Of a DNA stretch of 64,000 nt, positions 1 through 11,231 are shown in pieces. How positions within the stretch are numbered: the first letter of the stretch is position 1; each line of letters starts with the position of its first letter. A model generated the notes under the pieces. That model saw only the letters and a program-made list of their open reading frames with translations, had not been told where the DNA came from and did not search any database. A program made the translations under genes and the position numbers. The DNA comes from Gonapodya prolifera JEL478 (taxonomy: Eukaryota; Monoblepharomycota; Monoblepharidomycetes; Monoblepharidales; Gonapodyaceae), in the NCBI GenBank assembly GCA_001574975.1, contig KQ965832.1:119094-183093 (forward strand). The letters are read 5' to 3'.

Positions 1-19
1 CTCTTTCACACGTTCGTAG

Positions 20-671
20 GGAGGGAAAGATCAAGTACATTGGTCTCTCGGAAATCTCGGCCGACACGCTCCGCCGCGCCAGCAAAATTGCTCACGTCGA
101 CGCAGTTCAAGTCGAGTACAGTGAGCATTCTCGTACCTCGGTAATTCACCGGACCTCAGCTGTTTCCTGACCACGTACCCTCTACCTAATAGGCCCGTTC
201 GCCCTCGAAATCGAAACCCCCCAAGTCGATCTCCTCCGCGTGGCAAGGGAGCTCGGCACCGCAATCGTCGCTTACTCACCCCTCTGCCGCGGCATGCTCA
301 CGGGTGCGCTCAAGTCACCCGACGACTTTGAAGAAGGCGACTTCCGCAAGTTCTCCCCCCGGTTCTCCGCCGAGAACTTCCCCAAGAACCTCGTCAGCGT
401 CAACGCCATCGCGGCCATTGCGCAGCGCAAGGGCTGCACTGCGGGACAAGCGACGCTTGCGTGGTTGGTGAAGCAGGATCCAAGCGTCATCCCGATCCCG
501 GGGACCACCAAGATCGAGCGGGTGTTGGAGAACTTGGGATCTCTGGCTGTGAATCTGACGGACGCGGAGGATAAAGAGATCCGCGCGGCGGCTGAGGCGG
601 CTGAGGTTCATGGAGGGAGGTACCCCGAAGCATTCATGGCATATTGTTACGCGGATACTCCGGCTTTGTGA
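20..671 (+). CDS. Aldo/keto reductase, C-terminal part (5' partial)
   Basis: This is the C-terminal half of a fungal NADPH-dependent aldo/keto reductase (AKR13/YakC-like), a cytosolic enzyme that reduces aldehydes and ketones. The window opens inside an intron whose acceptor is at 18-19. Exons are 20-120 and 193-671, with a 72-bp intron starting GTGAGC and ending TAG. Seen: the strand segment QVEYSPF spanning the intron, the loop [12 protein letters not shown], and the cofactor-binding motif [12 protein letters not shown] near the end, which in this family binds the NADP phosphate. The catalytic Asp/Tyr/Lys/His residues lie upstream of the window. The C-terminus is complete. The family assignment is firm; the substrate cannot be told. 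Confidence 0.9.
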
Positions 672-851
672 GGGGTGCTGTATCAGATTTGTGCCTTCTG
701 AATGTATTGATCTTTTGAAAAAGCCGTAATTGTGTGAAGTTCAAAAACTCTCATTTCTGCGTAACCGGACCCGCTTGCGAGTGCCAAGACCCGGCCGCAG
801 CACCCAGCTAATTCCCCCCATCAGACCGAACGAACACTCAACGGCAGCGAC

Positions 852-1733
852 ATGTCCTACCCTCCACCGCCGCCCTACACATCCACCGCGGAACCGCCGT
901 TGCCGCCAGGTTCGTCGTCCGTCTCTGCGTCCATCGTCTCTCCGGTTGATATTGATTCCGACGGCGACCCGCTCATGCGAAATCCAGGATGGGTTCAACA
1001 GGTGAGACTTTTTATGCATTGCGAATGGACCATGGCGCACGAGTCGGGCATGTGGATACTCACCGTCCTGAACTGTTCCCCTCGCCCGCGGCGAACAGTT
1101 CGACACGCGATACAACCGCTGGTTCTACGTCCTGACAACTGCGAATCCGCCCTGTGAGCGCCCCGCTGCTGATGCCGTTGAACCCTAGCGACGCTGATCG
1201 TGTCGACCTTCGCATCTTCGCATGCCGATCAACTCACACCTCACGGGACGTTATTCATTGCGCCACGCGTAGACACGACGTGGGTGAGTATGCTTTCTAC
1301 GTCATTGTTCTGTACCGTCCGAGAGTGTTCTGTATCGGAAACCGAACAATTATGGGATTTTGTGTGGACATATTCCTGATGAAATTCGGGACGGTTGCAC
1401 CCAGAAGTTTTCTTCTTCACAATCTTGCGCCTCCCCAAGCTTCTTCTCACAAAACTTGTATTCTATCCTTGCCAGACTGATCCACGAGCAACTGTCGCCT
1501 CAGCCCCTCCACCTGTCATTTACCAACAACCTCGACCTCCAACCATTATCGTCCAACAACAGCCTGTGCCGCCACCAATCGTTGTGCAACAGACCCCCAT
1601 CGCCCCGTACCCGAGTGTTGGGACCGCCATAGCTGGGGCTGTAGTTGGTGGGATTGTGGAGAACGCCTTGTTTGGGCATCACCACCGTCATCACCATTTC
1701 GGGCATCATCATTACCACCACCGCCGATGGTGA
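852..1733 (+). CDS. WW-domain protein with His-rich tail
   Basis: Predicted 157-residue protein from four exons: 852-1001, 1099-1153, 1273-1283 and 1476-1733. Splicing joins NPGWVQQFDTRYNRWFYV to a TTWTDPR ending, giving both signature Trp residues and the closing Pro of a WW domain, a fold that binds proline-rich peptides. The third exon is only 11 nt; without it the domain loses its second Trp. An alternative second intron ending at 1188 would be 35 bp and would split the domain, so I prefer the longer one. After the domain come Pro/Gln-rich stretches, a glycine-zipper-like hydrophobic segment (GTAIAGAVVGGIVENALFG) and a tail with clusters of histidine. Partners and function are unknown. 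Confidence 0.75.
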
Positions 1734-2153
1734 TATCAAGATATGCGGTTGTTTGTCCCCGAGGGCACCAAGAAGTCCTACAATGCTAATTTAGGAAATA
1801 CGAGACATTCTGTGTTATGTTATGTTACGTCAACCGTGATCGTTATCGAGTGAATATAGAGGTGAACTCGGCGCATTTACCCCTGTGCAGCTCCAATTTT
1901 CGTCCACGCTGGATCGAAATAAGGGGCGTCATGGTTGGATATACAAGGGCCCGCACTTTCGGGAGGTAATCCCGGGCCGCATTCCTCGCCAAGGTGCCAA
2001 GATCCCCTTACTATTGCCTTAAGAAGACTCCAAAAACCCCGAGCAGTTAAAAACTTGCCACAGGGTTCTCTCGTTGTCCTTTCGTGTTTGCCTCAACTAT
2101 TGCTGCACGCCTCGACGATTCGCGTTCATTTGCATTCGCTCGGACCAGTGAAA

Positions 2154-4108
2154 ATGATCCGCCACGCCACTCTCGTATCTGTCCCCCTCTTCCTCTTACT
2201 CGGACTCGCTTTAACAAACGACGCAACCGTTCCCGGTGATCATCGACGTGAGTATGTTTGTTTCTGCTCCCCCAACCGGTGCCCAGACGCACACATCTCT
2301 GATCTCGCTCTGCCGTGCCGAAAGCTTTTCCGGTCGGAATTGGAACAGAAATATCTCGCCACGACCCGACCTCGTCGGACCTTGCTCTCAAAAGGCGCGC
2401 GGTCGATTGTGGACCTTGCGTCTCATTTTCCTCAGTTTGGTGCGTTTGGAACGCTGGTGCTCGTGCTCGCGATCCACAAATGCACTCCACTTCATTTGCA
2501 TCGTCTCGGGTACTTCTTACTCCAGCATCTCCACATCGCCTACAAACTGCTCCAACTACGTGCGAACCGCTCTCTGCTCGAGCTCACAAGTAAGTCTTGC
2601 CTTGCTCATCGGCCGTGCAACGACATTGAATCTGCTGCTCATTCATTCAAATCTCACCATTGACATTCGCATCCGCACACATCCCCTTCGACCTTCTCCA
2701 GCTCACCCTGTACACCACGTGCCTATACGTAGTATTCGGGATGACCAGCGCTTCCACAGTGGAGTTCCTCAACGAAATCAACCAGATCTGCGGGTTCTCG
2801 GACTCGTTTCTCGACAGTAAAGGTTGCGGTACGTACTACGTGAGTTCTTTAACTTCGTTGTCCCAATGGACTGTGGACTGCACTTATAACGTCGTGTGTA
2901 ATCTAGACTAAATATGGCGGCTGGTCGTCCGTCTACTGCCCCGCGAGTTCAGCTTCAGCCTCGGCCGTCGCTAGCGCTTCTCTGTCGGCGACGATTTCAA
3001 ATGCCGTTGCGTCGTCCACAGCAAGCATTTCGACAACACCCACAAGCTCATCAGGACCCGCTTTGAGCTCGCAAGGAACGCCTTCGAGCTCGGCACCGGT
3101 ATACGTGAGCAGCAGCATCCCCCTTCCACCTGCACCATCCAGCGCGAACGCGAACGCCCCACCAGCCAGCACCAACCCATCGACCATCCAAGGCGGTTCA
3201 GCTGCACCAAGTGACTCATCAACTCCCGTTGCTGCTATTGCCGGTGGAGTCGTCGGGGGTGTTGTCGTTCTGGGCGTTGCCGGCGTCGTTGCAGTGCTCA
3301 TGAACAGGAGGAGGCGTAACGAACCCAAACCAAAAAGCAACCCTGATGTATCTGCACCACTTGCTTCAAACACAACACCGTCGTACCCCCCATCGCCTGC
3401 GCCTGCCCCTGCTAGTGCACAGTTGCCATCCGCGGCCGACGCTAGCACTCAGCTCATTGGGGACGTTCAAGGCCCACCACCGTCGACCGGACTTGCCCAG
3501 CCCCAGCCCTATTCGGAGTACGGCGGACCTCCTCCCCATTCGTCTCCTTATGTGAATTTCAACAGTTTCAGTTGGATGGTGCCAGGCGCAGCAATGTCGG
3601 CAGGAACTCTGGGCTCAGTGACGACCACTGCATTCACGGACAGCACTGCGATTCAAAGCACTAAGCTGTACCAACAACTTGGTGGATCCCCGGGTGGGCA
3701 AGGCGTGGTTGTGAACGTGCAGGCGGCCGCACTCTTTAGCTATAGTAAGTCGACTATGAAACCTGGCGACTGCTGGCGTGGCGGTTATACGTTTTTCCTT
3801 CTCAAGCCCCAAGTGCGCCCGACGAGCTTTACGTCGATAAAGGTGATATCATCTTTTGCGACACGCTCTTCCCAGACGACTGGTGTACCGGAAAAAACAT
3901 AAATCGAGGTTCTCGGGGGTAAGCGGCTCTTGCTTTCTTTCGTTTTTCCCTGCAAATAACGCCCACACCGGTTTCACACTCCGCGCGCAGAATTTTTCCG
4001 GTGGCTATCCTAGGCCCGTCACCGTTTGGCATTGACGGGAATGCAGATGTTTCCAAGATCAGCCCGAGAGGGGCGAGCGTGATGCTAAGTACACGTGCGC
4101 TTCAGTAA
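2154..4108 (+). CDS. Single-pass membrane protein with cytoplasmic SH3 domain (Fus1-like layout)
   Basis: Predicted 492 residues in seven exons: 2154-2247, 2325-2439, 2526-2589, 2702-2839, 2907-3744, 3807-3918 and 3991-4108. Order: a signal peptide (MIRHATLVSVPLFLLLGLAL), a small Cys-rich ectodomain, a long Ser/Ala/Pro linker likely O-glycosylated, one membrane span (about VVGGVVVLGVAGVVAVL) followed by RRRR, a Pro-rich cytoplasmic stretch, and a C-terminal SH3 domain. The SH3 shows ALFSY, PDELYVDKGDII, DDWCTG and GIFPVAIL across two introns. This order matches yeast Fus1 in layout only; sequence orthology is not claimed. The next gene has the same layout, so the two are probably an old tandem pair. 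SH3 binding to cytoskeletal or polarity proteins is inferred from the domain. Confidence 0.8.
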
Positions 4109-4495
4109 TACGTATTGAAGCAATGGGAGAGGGGAATAAGTTAATAAGTACGATCAATAGTATCGAACGATTTTGTATGAACTTGGGGAGGATACTCATA
4201 TAATCATATAAGATGATCAAGTAATAATAATTAATTCTCTGTGCATGAAATTGGAAGTACGTTCGTCAGCATTAGCTCTTCTTGGAGCACCATGAACGGT
4301 TGCTCTTGCAATCTACTCACTCGCCCGAAACTTATACGTGTATCTTTTGTTACCTGGTGAAAGCCTCCGCCCCTACATTACAGCAGACTGAGCATATATT
4401 CGAACCCCTCTAGGCCTCAAACACAAGGGAATCCTTCCCTTATGGCCTGTCGCAGCAATCGAAGAGCACGCTAACTCACTGAACCCTCCGGAGCG
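4109..4495. other. Intergenic spacer between the two SH3 membrane genes
   Basis: AT-rich spacer of about 390 bp. No ORF with coding character is seen. It should contain the promoter and perhaps the missing signal-peptide exon of the downstream gene, but I cannot place either. Confidence 0.4.
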
Positions 4496-6764
4496 ATGTC
4501 GCAAGCGCAGGTAGGTCCGGGTGAAGCCTTCATGTTGCTCAACGTGTGCGCCTCAATGTTGACCCAAACAATCAGTCCTGTCCGTTTGGCACCGTCAATG
4601 ATGGGGCCGGAAAATGCAACTGCATCACGGGATACCACCCTGCTCCAGCTGGGAAGTGTTGTTCGCCCAACTCCTCGTGAGTTGTTCTGTTTGCGTCGAT
4701 TCGATGTTCTATTGGGCAAAACAACTAACGATGGCCACAATCGGAAGCTACAACTCTACAGGCGCATGTGTGTGCAAGCCAGGAACCATATGGAGTGCTG
4801 ACTTCGCCACGTGGGTTGACTGCCGATGTCAGTCTCGATCGTTGGCTGAGGGCATTCATATTGCTGTCACATAATAGCTGCTACGGGACCAACGCAGTGC
4901 CCACAGACTGCCCGTGGGGTACCATTCCCAACGTGAACCAGCAGTGTGTCTGCAGGTCGGCATGGACGGCCGTTGGCGAGACGGGGCAATGTTGCTCGCC
5001 GAACTCTTTGTGAGCTTTCTTTCGTCATTCTCCTGTTGACAAACTAAATGAAGACTTCTGGGTTCATACTGTGTGTTGTGTCTCGCTTCGCGTAACGTTC
5101 GTTAGTTGGGACAGTGTTCGAGGGTGTATGTGCGATCCCGGCACATCTTGGGATGCTTCCGCTTTGGCATGCGTCCGGGTTTGTGGGTCTCTTTCAGCGA
5201 CGATCAAGTAGTCGTCAACTAAACGGACAAGCAGCCAGCGCTGTGAATATGGATGCCAATTCTTCCACAACAACAGCGACACCTGAATCCAACGCGAGAC
5301 TCATTGGAGGTGCAGTGGGTGGGTCTTTGGGAGCACTCGGTGTGCTAGTCGGGGCAATTTTCTACTTGCGGAGGAAAAGGTGGGTACTTTTGAGTCGAAG
5401 TTGTGCGACATATTTTCGTCTTAACCCGTCGTCGTATTTGGCAAAATGTGTTAGGGCCCGACACTCCAAAGACGACCCAGAAGAGAGGAAAACCTTACCG
5501 ACTGCACCACCGTCACGGTCTCCATCTACATCCCCACCACAGTACAGCTTTGTGGTGCCAAGAAAGCTCACCCGCCTCTTTTCAAAATCGTCGTTTGAAC
5601 CTTCGGTTCGGAAATCATCCGACAATCGCAATACTTTCCCATCCCTGCAGTCTTCGTTTTCCGACAATTCCCCCCCGAGTGCCCTTGTAACACCACGGAT
5701 AGTGATTCCTTCAGTCGCGGACGTGACATCCTTGGAACTACCCCCTCCGTCGCACAGAGGTTTACCTTGGAGCACGCAAGCGAATGTCGGCACGGTTGTT
5801 GTGTCCAGTGAAAACTTGGATTCACTGGCCCCAATTCCTCGTATTGAGTTGGAGAACACCCTGTCAAATGGAAATGGACAAAACGAACCAAATTGCATCC
5901 ACGTCGAGTCTGCAAACCCTCCAGCCAATCACGTGAGTCTTCACGCTCTCGCCGTTTGCGATGCTGTACAACTGATGATTGGGTCCTCGTATCTCTTCCA
6001 GTGGTTCTACAGTTACGCTGCGGAACTAAGCAAAATGGACCCCAATAGCACAGTGGCGAGTGCGCCTTATGCAGGCGAACCACTTTTCTTTCTTGTACCA
6101 GTATGTCACAGCCTTTGTTGACACTCCACTTGGCATTCGGATCGTAATGACGTTGTGCGTTCATCAATCACAATCAGTTTACACCTTCCCAACCCGACGA
6201 GCTTTGGGTCGCTCCTGGAAACGAAGTCGCGATTGCGACGGTTTTTAGAGATGGGTGGGCGTCAGGAAAGAATGTACGTTTCTCGCGGCAATTGTCAAAT
6301 ATCGAGAGCTCGATCTGATGACTGTGCTCCTCCCATGATTCGCTCCGTCTTTCCAGCTGTCAACAGGACAGTTTGGATACTTGTAGGTATTTCATTACCC
6401 TGAAACTTGTGCGCGATCTTACAAACTTCAACCATCTTCCAGCCCTGTCGACATATTGAACCTCGAACCCATTGTCCCAGACTTGTACAGGATTAACTTC
6501 GGAACCCCAGGACCGTCCACCATAGCTCTGTTCGCACCTGCACCTCGATCTGTCTCCTTGTATCCGCACTCTCGAGAAATGGGCACCGCTCTGCAGTTTG
6601 CTTCGTCCAAGCCTGTCGTTGATGTTCGCGGGCCGGGCATTGATAGCAACCTCCTTCGAAGCGGGATGTTTTCGGATACTGGGACTTCTTTTGCCTCGGA
6701 CATTTTTGCACAAGATGGGCGAAGTGGTGATTGTATACTCAATGACGGTGTGTCTGTCATCTGA
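4496..6764 (+). CDS. Cys-rich single-pass membrane protein with cytoplasmic SH3 domain
   Basis: Exons read as 4496-4510 (doubtful), 4576-4676, 4748-4810, 4878-5009, 5106-5182, 5235-5379, 5455-5932, 6002-6100, 6178-6273, 6357-6382 and 6443-6764. The ectodomain has alternating Cys-rich modules (CPFGTVNDGAGKCNCITGYH ending CCSPNS; CPWGT...CVC...CCSPNSF; GCMCDPGTSWD). A span (LIGGAVGGSLGALGVLVGAIF) and YLRRKR stop-transfer follow, then a Ser/Pro-rich tail and an SH3 domain (FTPSQPDELWVAPG, FRDGWASGKN, TGQFGYFPVDIL) split by three introns. The extreme C-terminus (DVRGP, DSNLLRSGMFSD) recurs in the minus-strand gene at 37.7-40.7 kb, its closest relative here. The 5-residue first exon supplies no signal peptide, so the true start may lie upstream. 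One intron has two possible acceptors, 5231 or 5234. Confidence 0.75.
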
Positions 6765-7020
6765 TTCCCCTGATCTTGATCATCAAGCTCGACCCGATCT
6801 TCTTCACCAACCGTCATACCAGGACGTCAACTTTGCTTCATGGTGCTGTGACTTGGACTGTTCTTGTTTCCGCCCACTGTAACGCATAATAATTGTAAAC
6901 CACTTGACTTCAATTGTTTGTAAATTTATCCACCGGAAGCACCAAAGATGAGATCGGCTACATAGAACAATCTCGTTTCGTGTGGAATGAAGTCCACAGC
7001 AGGAGAGTCGAGGATCAATT

Positions 7021-7833
7021 ATGGACGCTTCTCCCGCATCGGAATCTATATCGCCCGACTGGGACTGTCCTGTTTGCCTCTTTACATGCACTGATGCCGT
7101 CGAATGCGACGCCTGCGCGACCATTTTCTGTCAAAACTGTGTCGTGGAAGTCTCATCCAGTCCCACCTGTCGCTCGGACCCTGTCGGGACACATCCGAAC
7201 GGCTACGTGCGTCGTTTGATTGCCAAGATGCCCTCTGCGTGTGATGGCTGCGGCGGGAAGATGCAGCGAGGCGACCTTCAAGAGCATCGCGTGGTTTGCT
7301 CCGGAGTCGTCCGAGAATGTGCCAAACCCGGATGCGATTTCAAGGGCAATAGGGAGGACTGGCTGAAACATGTGGACCAAGAGCACTGGAAGGACTTGTG
7401 CCTTGCGTTCCAGCACCACTTTGCCAAAGCCCGACCTGACCGAACCAATGACCCCATCGCCACCGAGACCAACAGCGCCGGTCGGATCGCTCGCCTGGGA
7501 AGCACAGGCCAGTACTACTGCGGTGGTCGGCTTGACATCTCTTGCAACTGTTGCGATGGGGTTTGCGGTCCTAAATCCGGGTGCCCCTGCCGAGCGTGTT
7601 TGGCCCTCACAGTCAAAGCGCGGTGCCTTCCCTCGGGATTCTTGGTCAACAACGACGGTGCTACGGCGAGGAAGGGTGTCACGGGACGGTACTATTGTGG
7701 GAGGAAGGTTATGGACAATGTTGATGGTTGTGATGGGTGGTGTGGACCAACAAACGGAGACAATTGTGAGGCATGTGAGAAGTTGGACGAATTGGGGGTC
7801 TTCTATCTGACGGCAGTGTCAAGGGGACTGTAG
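7021..7833 (+). CDS. RING-like/TRAF-type zinc-binding protein
   Basis: Intronless ORF of 270 residues starting at a clean ATG. The N-terminal 50 residues hold a RING-like Cys cluster (CPVCLFTCTDAVECDACATIF, then CQNC), followed by a second Cys/His group around residues 80-125 (CDGCGGKM, HRVVC, CAKPGCDFKGN, HVDQEH) that resembles TRAF-type zinc fingers. The C-terminal half carries two copies of a Cys-rich module: GQYYCGG...CDGVCGPKSGCPC and GRYYCGR...CDGWCGPTNGDNC. A RING plus TRAF-like fingers suggests a ubiquitin ligase, but the RING spacing is not canonical. The duplicated C-terminal module is not one I can name. No membrane segment. Confidence 0.7.
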   Translation: MDASPASESISPDWDCPVCLFTCTDAVECDACATIFCQNCVVEVSSSPTCRSDPVGTHPNGYVRRLIAKMPSACDGCGGKMQRGDLQEHRVVCSGVVRECAKPGCDFKGNREDWLKHVDQEHWKDLCLAFQHHFAKARPDRTNDPIATETNSAGRIARLGSTGQYYCGGRLDISCNCCDGVCGPKSGCPCRACLALTVKARCLPSGFLVNNDGATARKGVTGRYYCGRKVMDNVDGCDGWCGPTNGDNCEACEKLDELGVFYLTAVSRGL

Positions 7834-9221
7834 AATAAAGCAGAAGCTGACCTAATTTGCAGATGCATTAATATTCCGGAGTTCTGACAAGTATGACACG
7901 AAAATAGAACCATTGCATTCTTCTAACAAAATTAAAGCATCGTCAAAATGTGCATCTTGGGATGAGTACGGGAAGTGTGAACGGATCATAAACTTACCAG
8001 TACTTCCACTTTCTCCTTGCACCTCCCTCTCCAAATCAAGACTCACCTTCATCCGCAGCTGGCGATTTGCTCGGGAGAAGGTAAATCATCGTTTTTGATT
8101 CGCGTGTAGCAAGAAGTATTCATAAGAAGCAGGGGCCGGGCAAGCGGCAGCGCAACTCGAGTAGCAACAACGATCAGCATACACACGCACGGATAGGATA
8201 GCACGCCATCGTCCCCCCATCGTCGCGCTGTAGTCGGTGAACGCGACTTCGGTGGTCTTGGGCGGTCCTTTTGGGGGTGCAGGAGTTTGGATTTGATCTT
8301 GGGCGGCAGTTGATCGGGACCGACTTCTTCCTTGGTTGGCTCTGATTAGACGCTTCCCTTGTAATGGCGGACGTTGTGGGTTACTTGTTGTGGCGTTGGC
8401 ATCGTTGGGTCTTGGATCGGAACGGAAAAGTTGTGTGAGAGGGCGGACTTTAAGTCGTGCCATTTTGTGTCGACAAATAAAACAGAGGGCGTTGTTGATC
8501 CGAGTGCTGTACTACGTGGCCTGGTGCGCGGCGGCATACCCTTGTCCCTTCTATTCACTTCATTTGCTTCCCAAGCTTCTCTCACTTTCTGCTGCCAAAA
8601 TCGAATACCTAAACGCTTTGCCAGTGACTCGCAGTCGAGAGGTACAAGGAATGGACGTGGTGGGGGTGTGCACTTGTTGATCGGGTAGCTTGACGAAGGA
8701 CTGATACCACAATGTATTGCCTGGTAATTTTGCCCTTTTAAATCGTCACCGGCCCACGAGCTTTGCTGGTATGGGGTTACTTCTTTGGAGTCATCATGTC
8801 ATGTAAGAAGACGACTAAGGCCCACGAAACAATCACAACGACTTCTGAGGGTACAGCTTGGCGCTTGCCATTTTGAACTCTTCTTATCAATTGTATCTTT
8901 CTTCTCCAGAGAGAAATACAGAACACTTTGACACAATGCAGGGCGAGGGCAACTCATTTGCACACGTCTTGTAGGTCACGACGACTCCTCCCGATCACGA
9001 CTCGAACACAACTTAACGTTTTGTGTAAGTATGTAATCGTCTCAGTACCTTGCCTCTGCTAGCAAAACTGATACATGAAGGACGAACGTCGAGCCCCAAC
9101 GTAACCAGTCCCCGAAAAAGCAGGTAACTAATTGGAGCTCTTGAACCTTCTCCCTTTCATTTTAAAATTATTTTCTGTTTAACCCTATAATTACAGGATG
9201 TACATTTTGTTACAGGATAAA
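7834..9221. other. Spacer with no supported gene
   Basis: About 1.4 kb between the zinc-finger gene and the tRNA. Several ORFs of 60-125 codons exist on both strands, but none shows domain motifs, consistent codon bias or a convincing splice pattern. A TATA-less tRNA upstream region with T/A-rich runs lies at about 9160-9220. Confidence 0.5.
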
Positions 9222-9295
9222 GGGCGTGTGGCCAAGTGGATTAAGGCATCTGCCTCCTAAGTAGAAGACCGAGGGTTCGAATCCCTCCTCGCTCA
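9222..9295 (+). tRNA. tRNA-Arg (anticodon CCU)
   Basis: A 74-nt cloverleaf without intron. The anticodon stem TCTGC/GTAGA encloses a CTCCTAA loop, giving anticodon CCT at 9256-9258, which reads AGG (Arg). The T arm is GAGGG-TTCGAAT-CCCTC, the D stem is GCC/GGC, and the discriminator base is A at 9295. The acceptor stem pairs at six of seven positions (one G-T pair, one T-T mismatch). A T-rich run (ATTTTTG) follows at once, as expected for RNA polymerase III termination. The CCA end is not encoded, as in nuclear eukaryotic tRNAs. Confidence 0.93.
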
Positions 9296-9488
9296 AATTT
9301 TTGTTAACGAAGAGAAGCGCAGTAATTCATTTCTTCCTACTTTCGTGAAAAACATTTCTTTTGGGGCGGATTGTTTCCCTGAAGTGAGTTTTATGAGAGC
9401 TTGGATTCAGGATTGGGGCAGATTGGTGAATCATTTCTCATATTGGCACAAACATACAGGAGCAAAAGGACAACTGATAGACAGCCAA

Positions 9489-9935
9489 GATGTCACAGAT
9501 GAGGCCTCCAATGTGCTATTTGTGTAATATTTTCTGTAACAACTGGTTTGGGGGGGGGTGTTGCTAATGTTCCTGTTCCACTCCAGGCCTCTTTCCACTT
9601 TGATGGTGCCTTATCCATGTTACAACATGTCACAGATAAGGTCTCTGATGTGCTATATGTGCATGATGTTGCAGCATTGTTCCTTTTGGAGTGGTTTTTG
9701 GGTGTGTTTGATTGCTCATCAAAAAATGCAAAGCTTCAACAAAAGCCGAAAGATTTCTGTCACAGAGGAAGCCTCAAATGTGCTATATGTATAGTACCTC
9801 ACGTAATGACTGGCTTTTCAGGTTTGCCAATGTTCCAGGTGCATTCAAACCCTGTTTCCACTTTGACACTGCCTTATCAGAATGTTCACATGCTGCAAGA
9901 TGTTGCAGATGAGGACTTTGATGTGCTATACCAGC
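9489..9935 (+). repeat. Degenerate ~130-145 bp repeat array
   Basis: A motif like CACAGATGAGGCCTC...ATGTGCTAT recurs four times, starting near 9493, 9631, 9761 and 9905. Alternate units also share TTTCCACTTTGA...GCCTTATC. The copies are old and differ by substitutions and small indels. No intact ORF runs through them. This could be the remnant of an unrecognised transposon next to the tRNA. Confidence 0.55.
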
Positions 9936-10049
9936 ACTTGATACTGAGTATTCTACTTTTTGAGAGGGTTTCTCTGTGTGCAGTGTTGGTGCTTCAACAA
10001 ACCATGTGCTGTTCTCTTTTCCCAATAGTGTAGTGTTCTGTTGTCCCCC

Positions 10050-10940
10050 TCACCTGGCTCTCAGGACTTGACCTGTATTTTGTGGTGGGGTATTGCCTTT
10101 TTTTCTGCCAGGTTGGTCAAGGATTTGTGTGGTTTCACTATGCATTCCTTGCATACTCCCAACACCTGACTGCATATACATTTTTTCACAATGTTGTCTG
10201 ATTCTTTTCACCAAATCATTTGAGCAAGTGAACAGCTCAGCCTTGAGTTGTGCCCATGTAGTTGGACCACATTTGACCTCATGGCAGAGGAGCAATGATT
10301 ATCCTCCATCCCAAACACACACATGGCTTTTTCCTTGATTAAACTGCAAAATTCTCCACCCAAGACCTCTTTTGGATCATACTCCAGCATGCTGGCATCA
10401 ATCAGAACTGTTTTGAGCATGCTTCTAGAACATACACTGGGTGCGCACCTGCAACCCTTTTCACACCAGACTGTGTATAACTTTTTTTTACAATGACACC
10501 CAATTGTTTTTGTCTGTGCACTCAAATGACCAAAAAGCATAGTTTCAAGGGATATCAATGTGTGCAGGACTCATGTGTTGACCTTCCATGTCTGGTCAAA
10601 AAGGTGGAACCAGGTTCTTCACGCAGACTCACCCTCAAGCTGGTTGCAGCTCCCAAAGTGCAGAAAATATCTATATGCTTGCACACAACGCAGAGAGATT
10701 TGTGGCTGGCATTGCAGCACTTCTCCTTGGTATTAAACAGTACCCCAAATGTGTGGGCCACTGGACCTGCAAGAATGGGACCAGTTTCTCCAACAATGGC
10801 AACTTTAAGGGCACCACCTGTAGCACCAAATGACTTTACCATTATGTGGCAGATATTCTTGATATGTGGTCATATGTCCAGAATGAATGCTTGACCTTCC
10901 ATGGCTGACCAAAACATGGAACCAGGCTCTTGCGGGGAAA
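10050..10940 (-). pseudogene. Decayed Cys-rich coding remnant, probably of a transposon
   Basis: The minus strand keeps two partly overlapping frames with coding character: one encodes a Cys cluster (GCHCKKKLYTVWCEKGCRC) around 10450, and the frame then shifts near 10290 to a stretch with TTWAQLKAELFTC. A sequence around 10565-10620 is repeated at 10880-10935 (both read GACCTTCCATG, then GGAACCAGG...TCTT). The CxC-like cluster recalls DNA-binding Cys-rich regions found in some large fungal transposons, but I cannot name the family. Treat as an old mobile-element fossil. Confidence 0.35.
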
Positions 10941-11003
10941 ATGACGGGTTAAATATTGATTTTGCACAAGAAATCATGACGCGGTGGCTGAGTAGCAGGG
11001 TAC

Positions 11004-11210
11004 TGTTGAATCTAGCGTATGCGGACCTTCGTCGTAGTCGTAGATGACTTATCTTGTAGTATGAAATATGTTCTGTTATCTCGCTTATCATAGTTTTACA
11101 GTATATTTATAGTCTGCTTGAGTCACTACTGAGTCCGACGTATCCAATGCAAATGAATCACCCAACGCCCTGCCATGTCAGACGCCCATGCAACGAACGT
11201 CTAATCTGAT
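11004..11210 (-). repeat. Copia 3' LTR
   Basis: Begins TGTTGAATCTAGCG on the plus strand and ends just before the N at 11211. It matches the right copy over its whole length. If the N is C, the LTR would close with TGATCA. The inner flank contains the purine-rich AAAAGGGCAG expected of a polypurine tract when read on the minus strand. Confidence 0.9.
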
Positions 11211-11231
11211 NAACGCCGTGCGACTGCCCTT

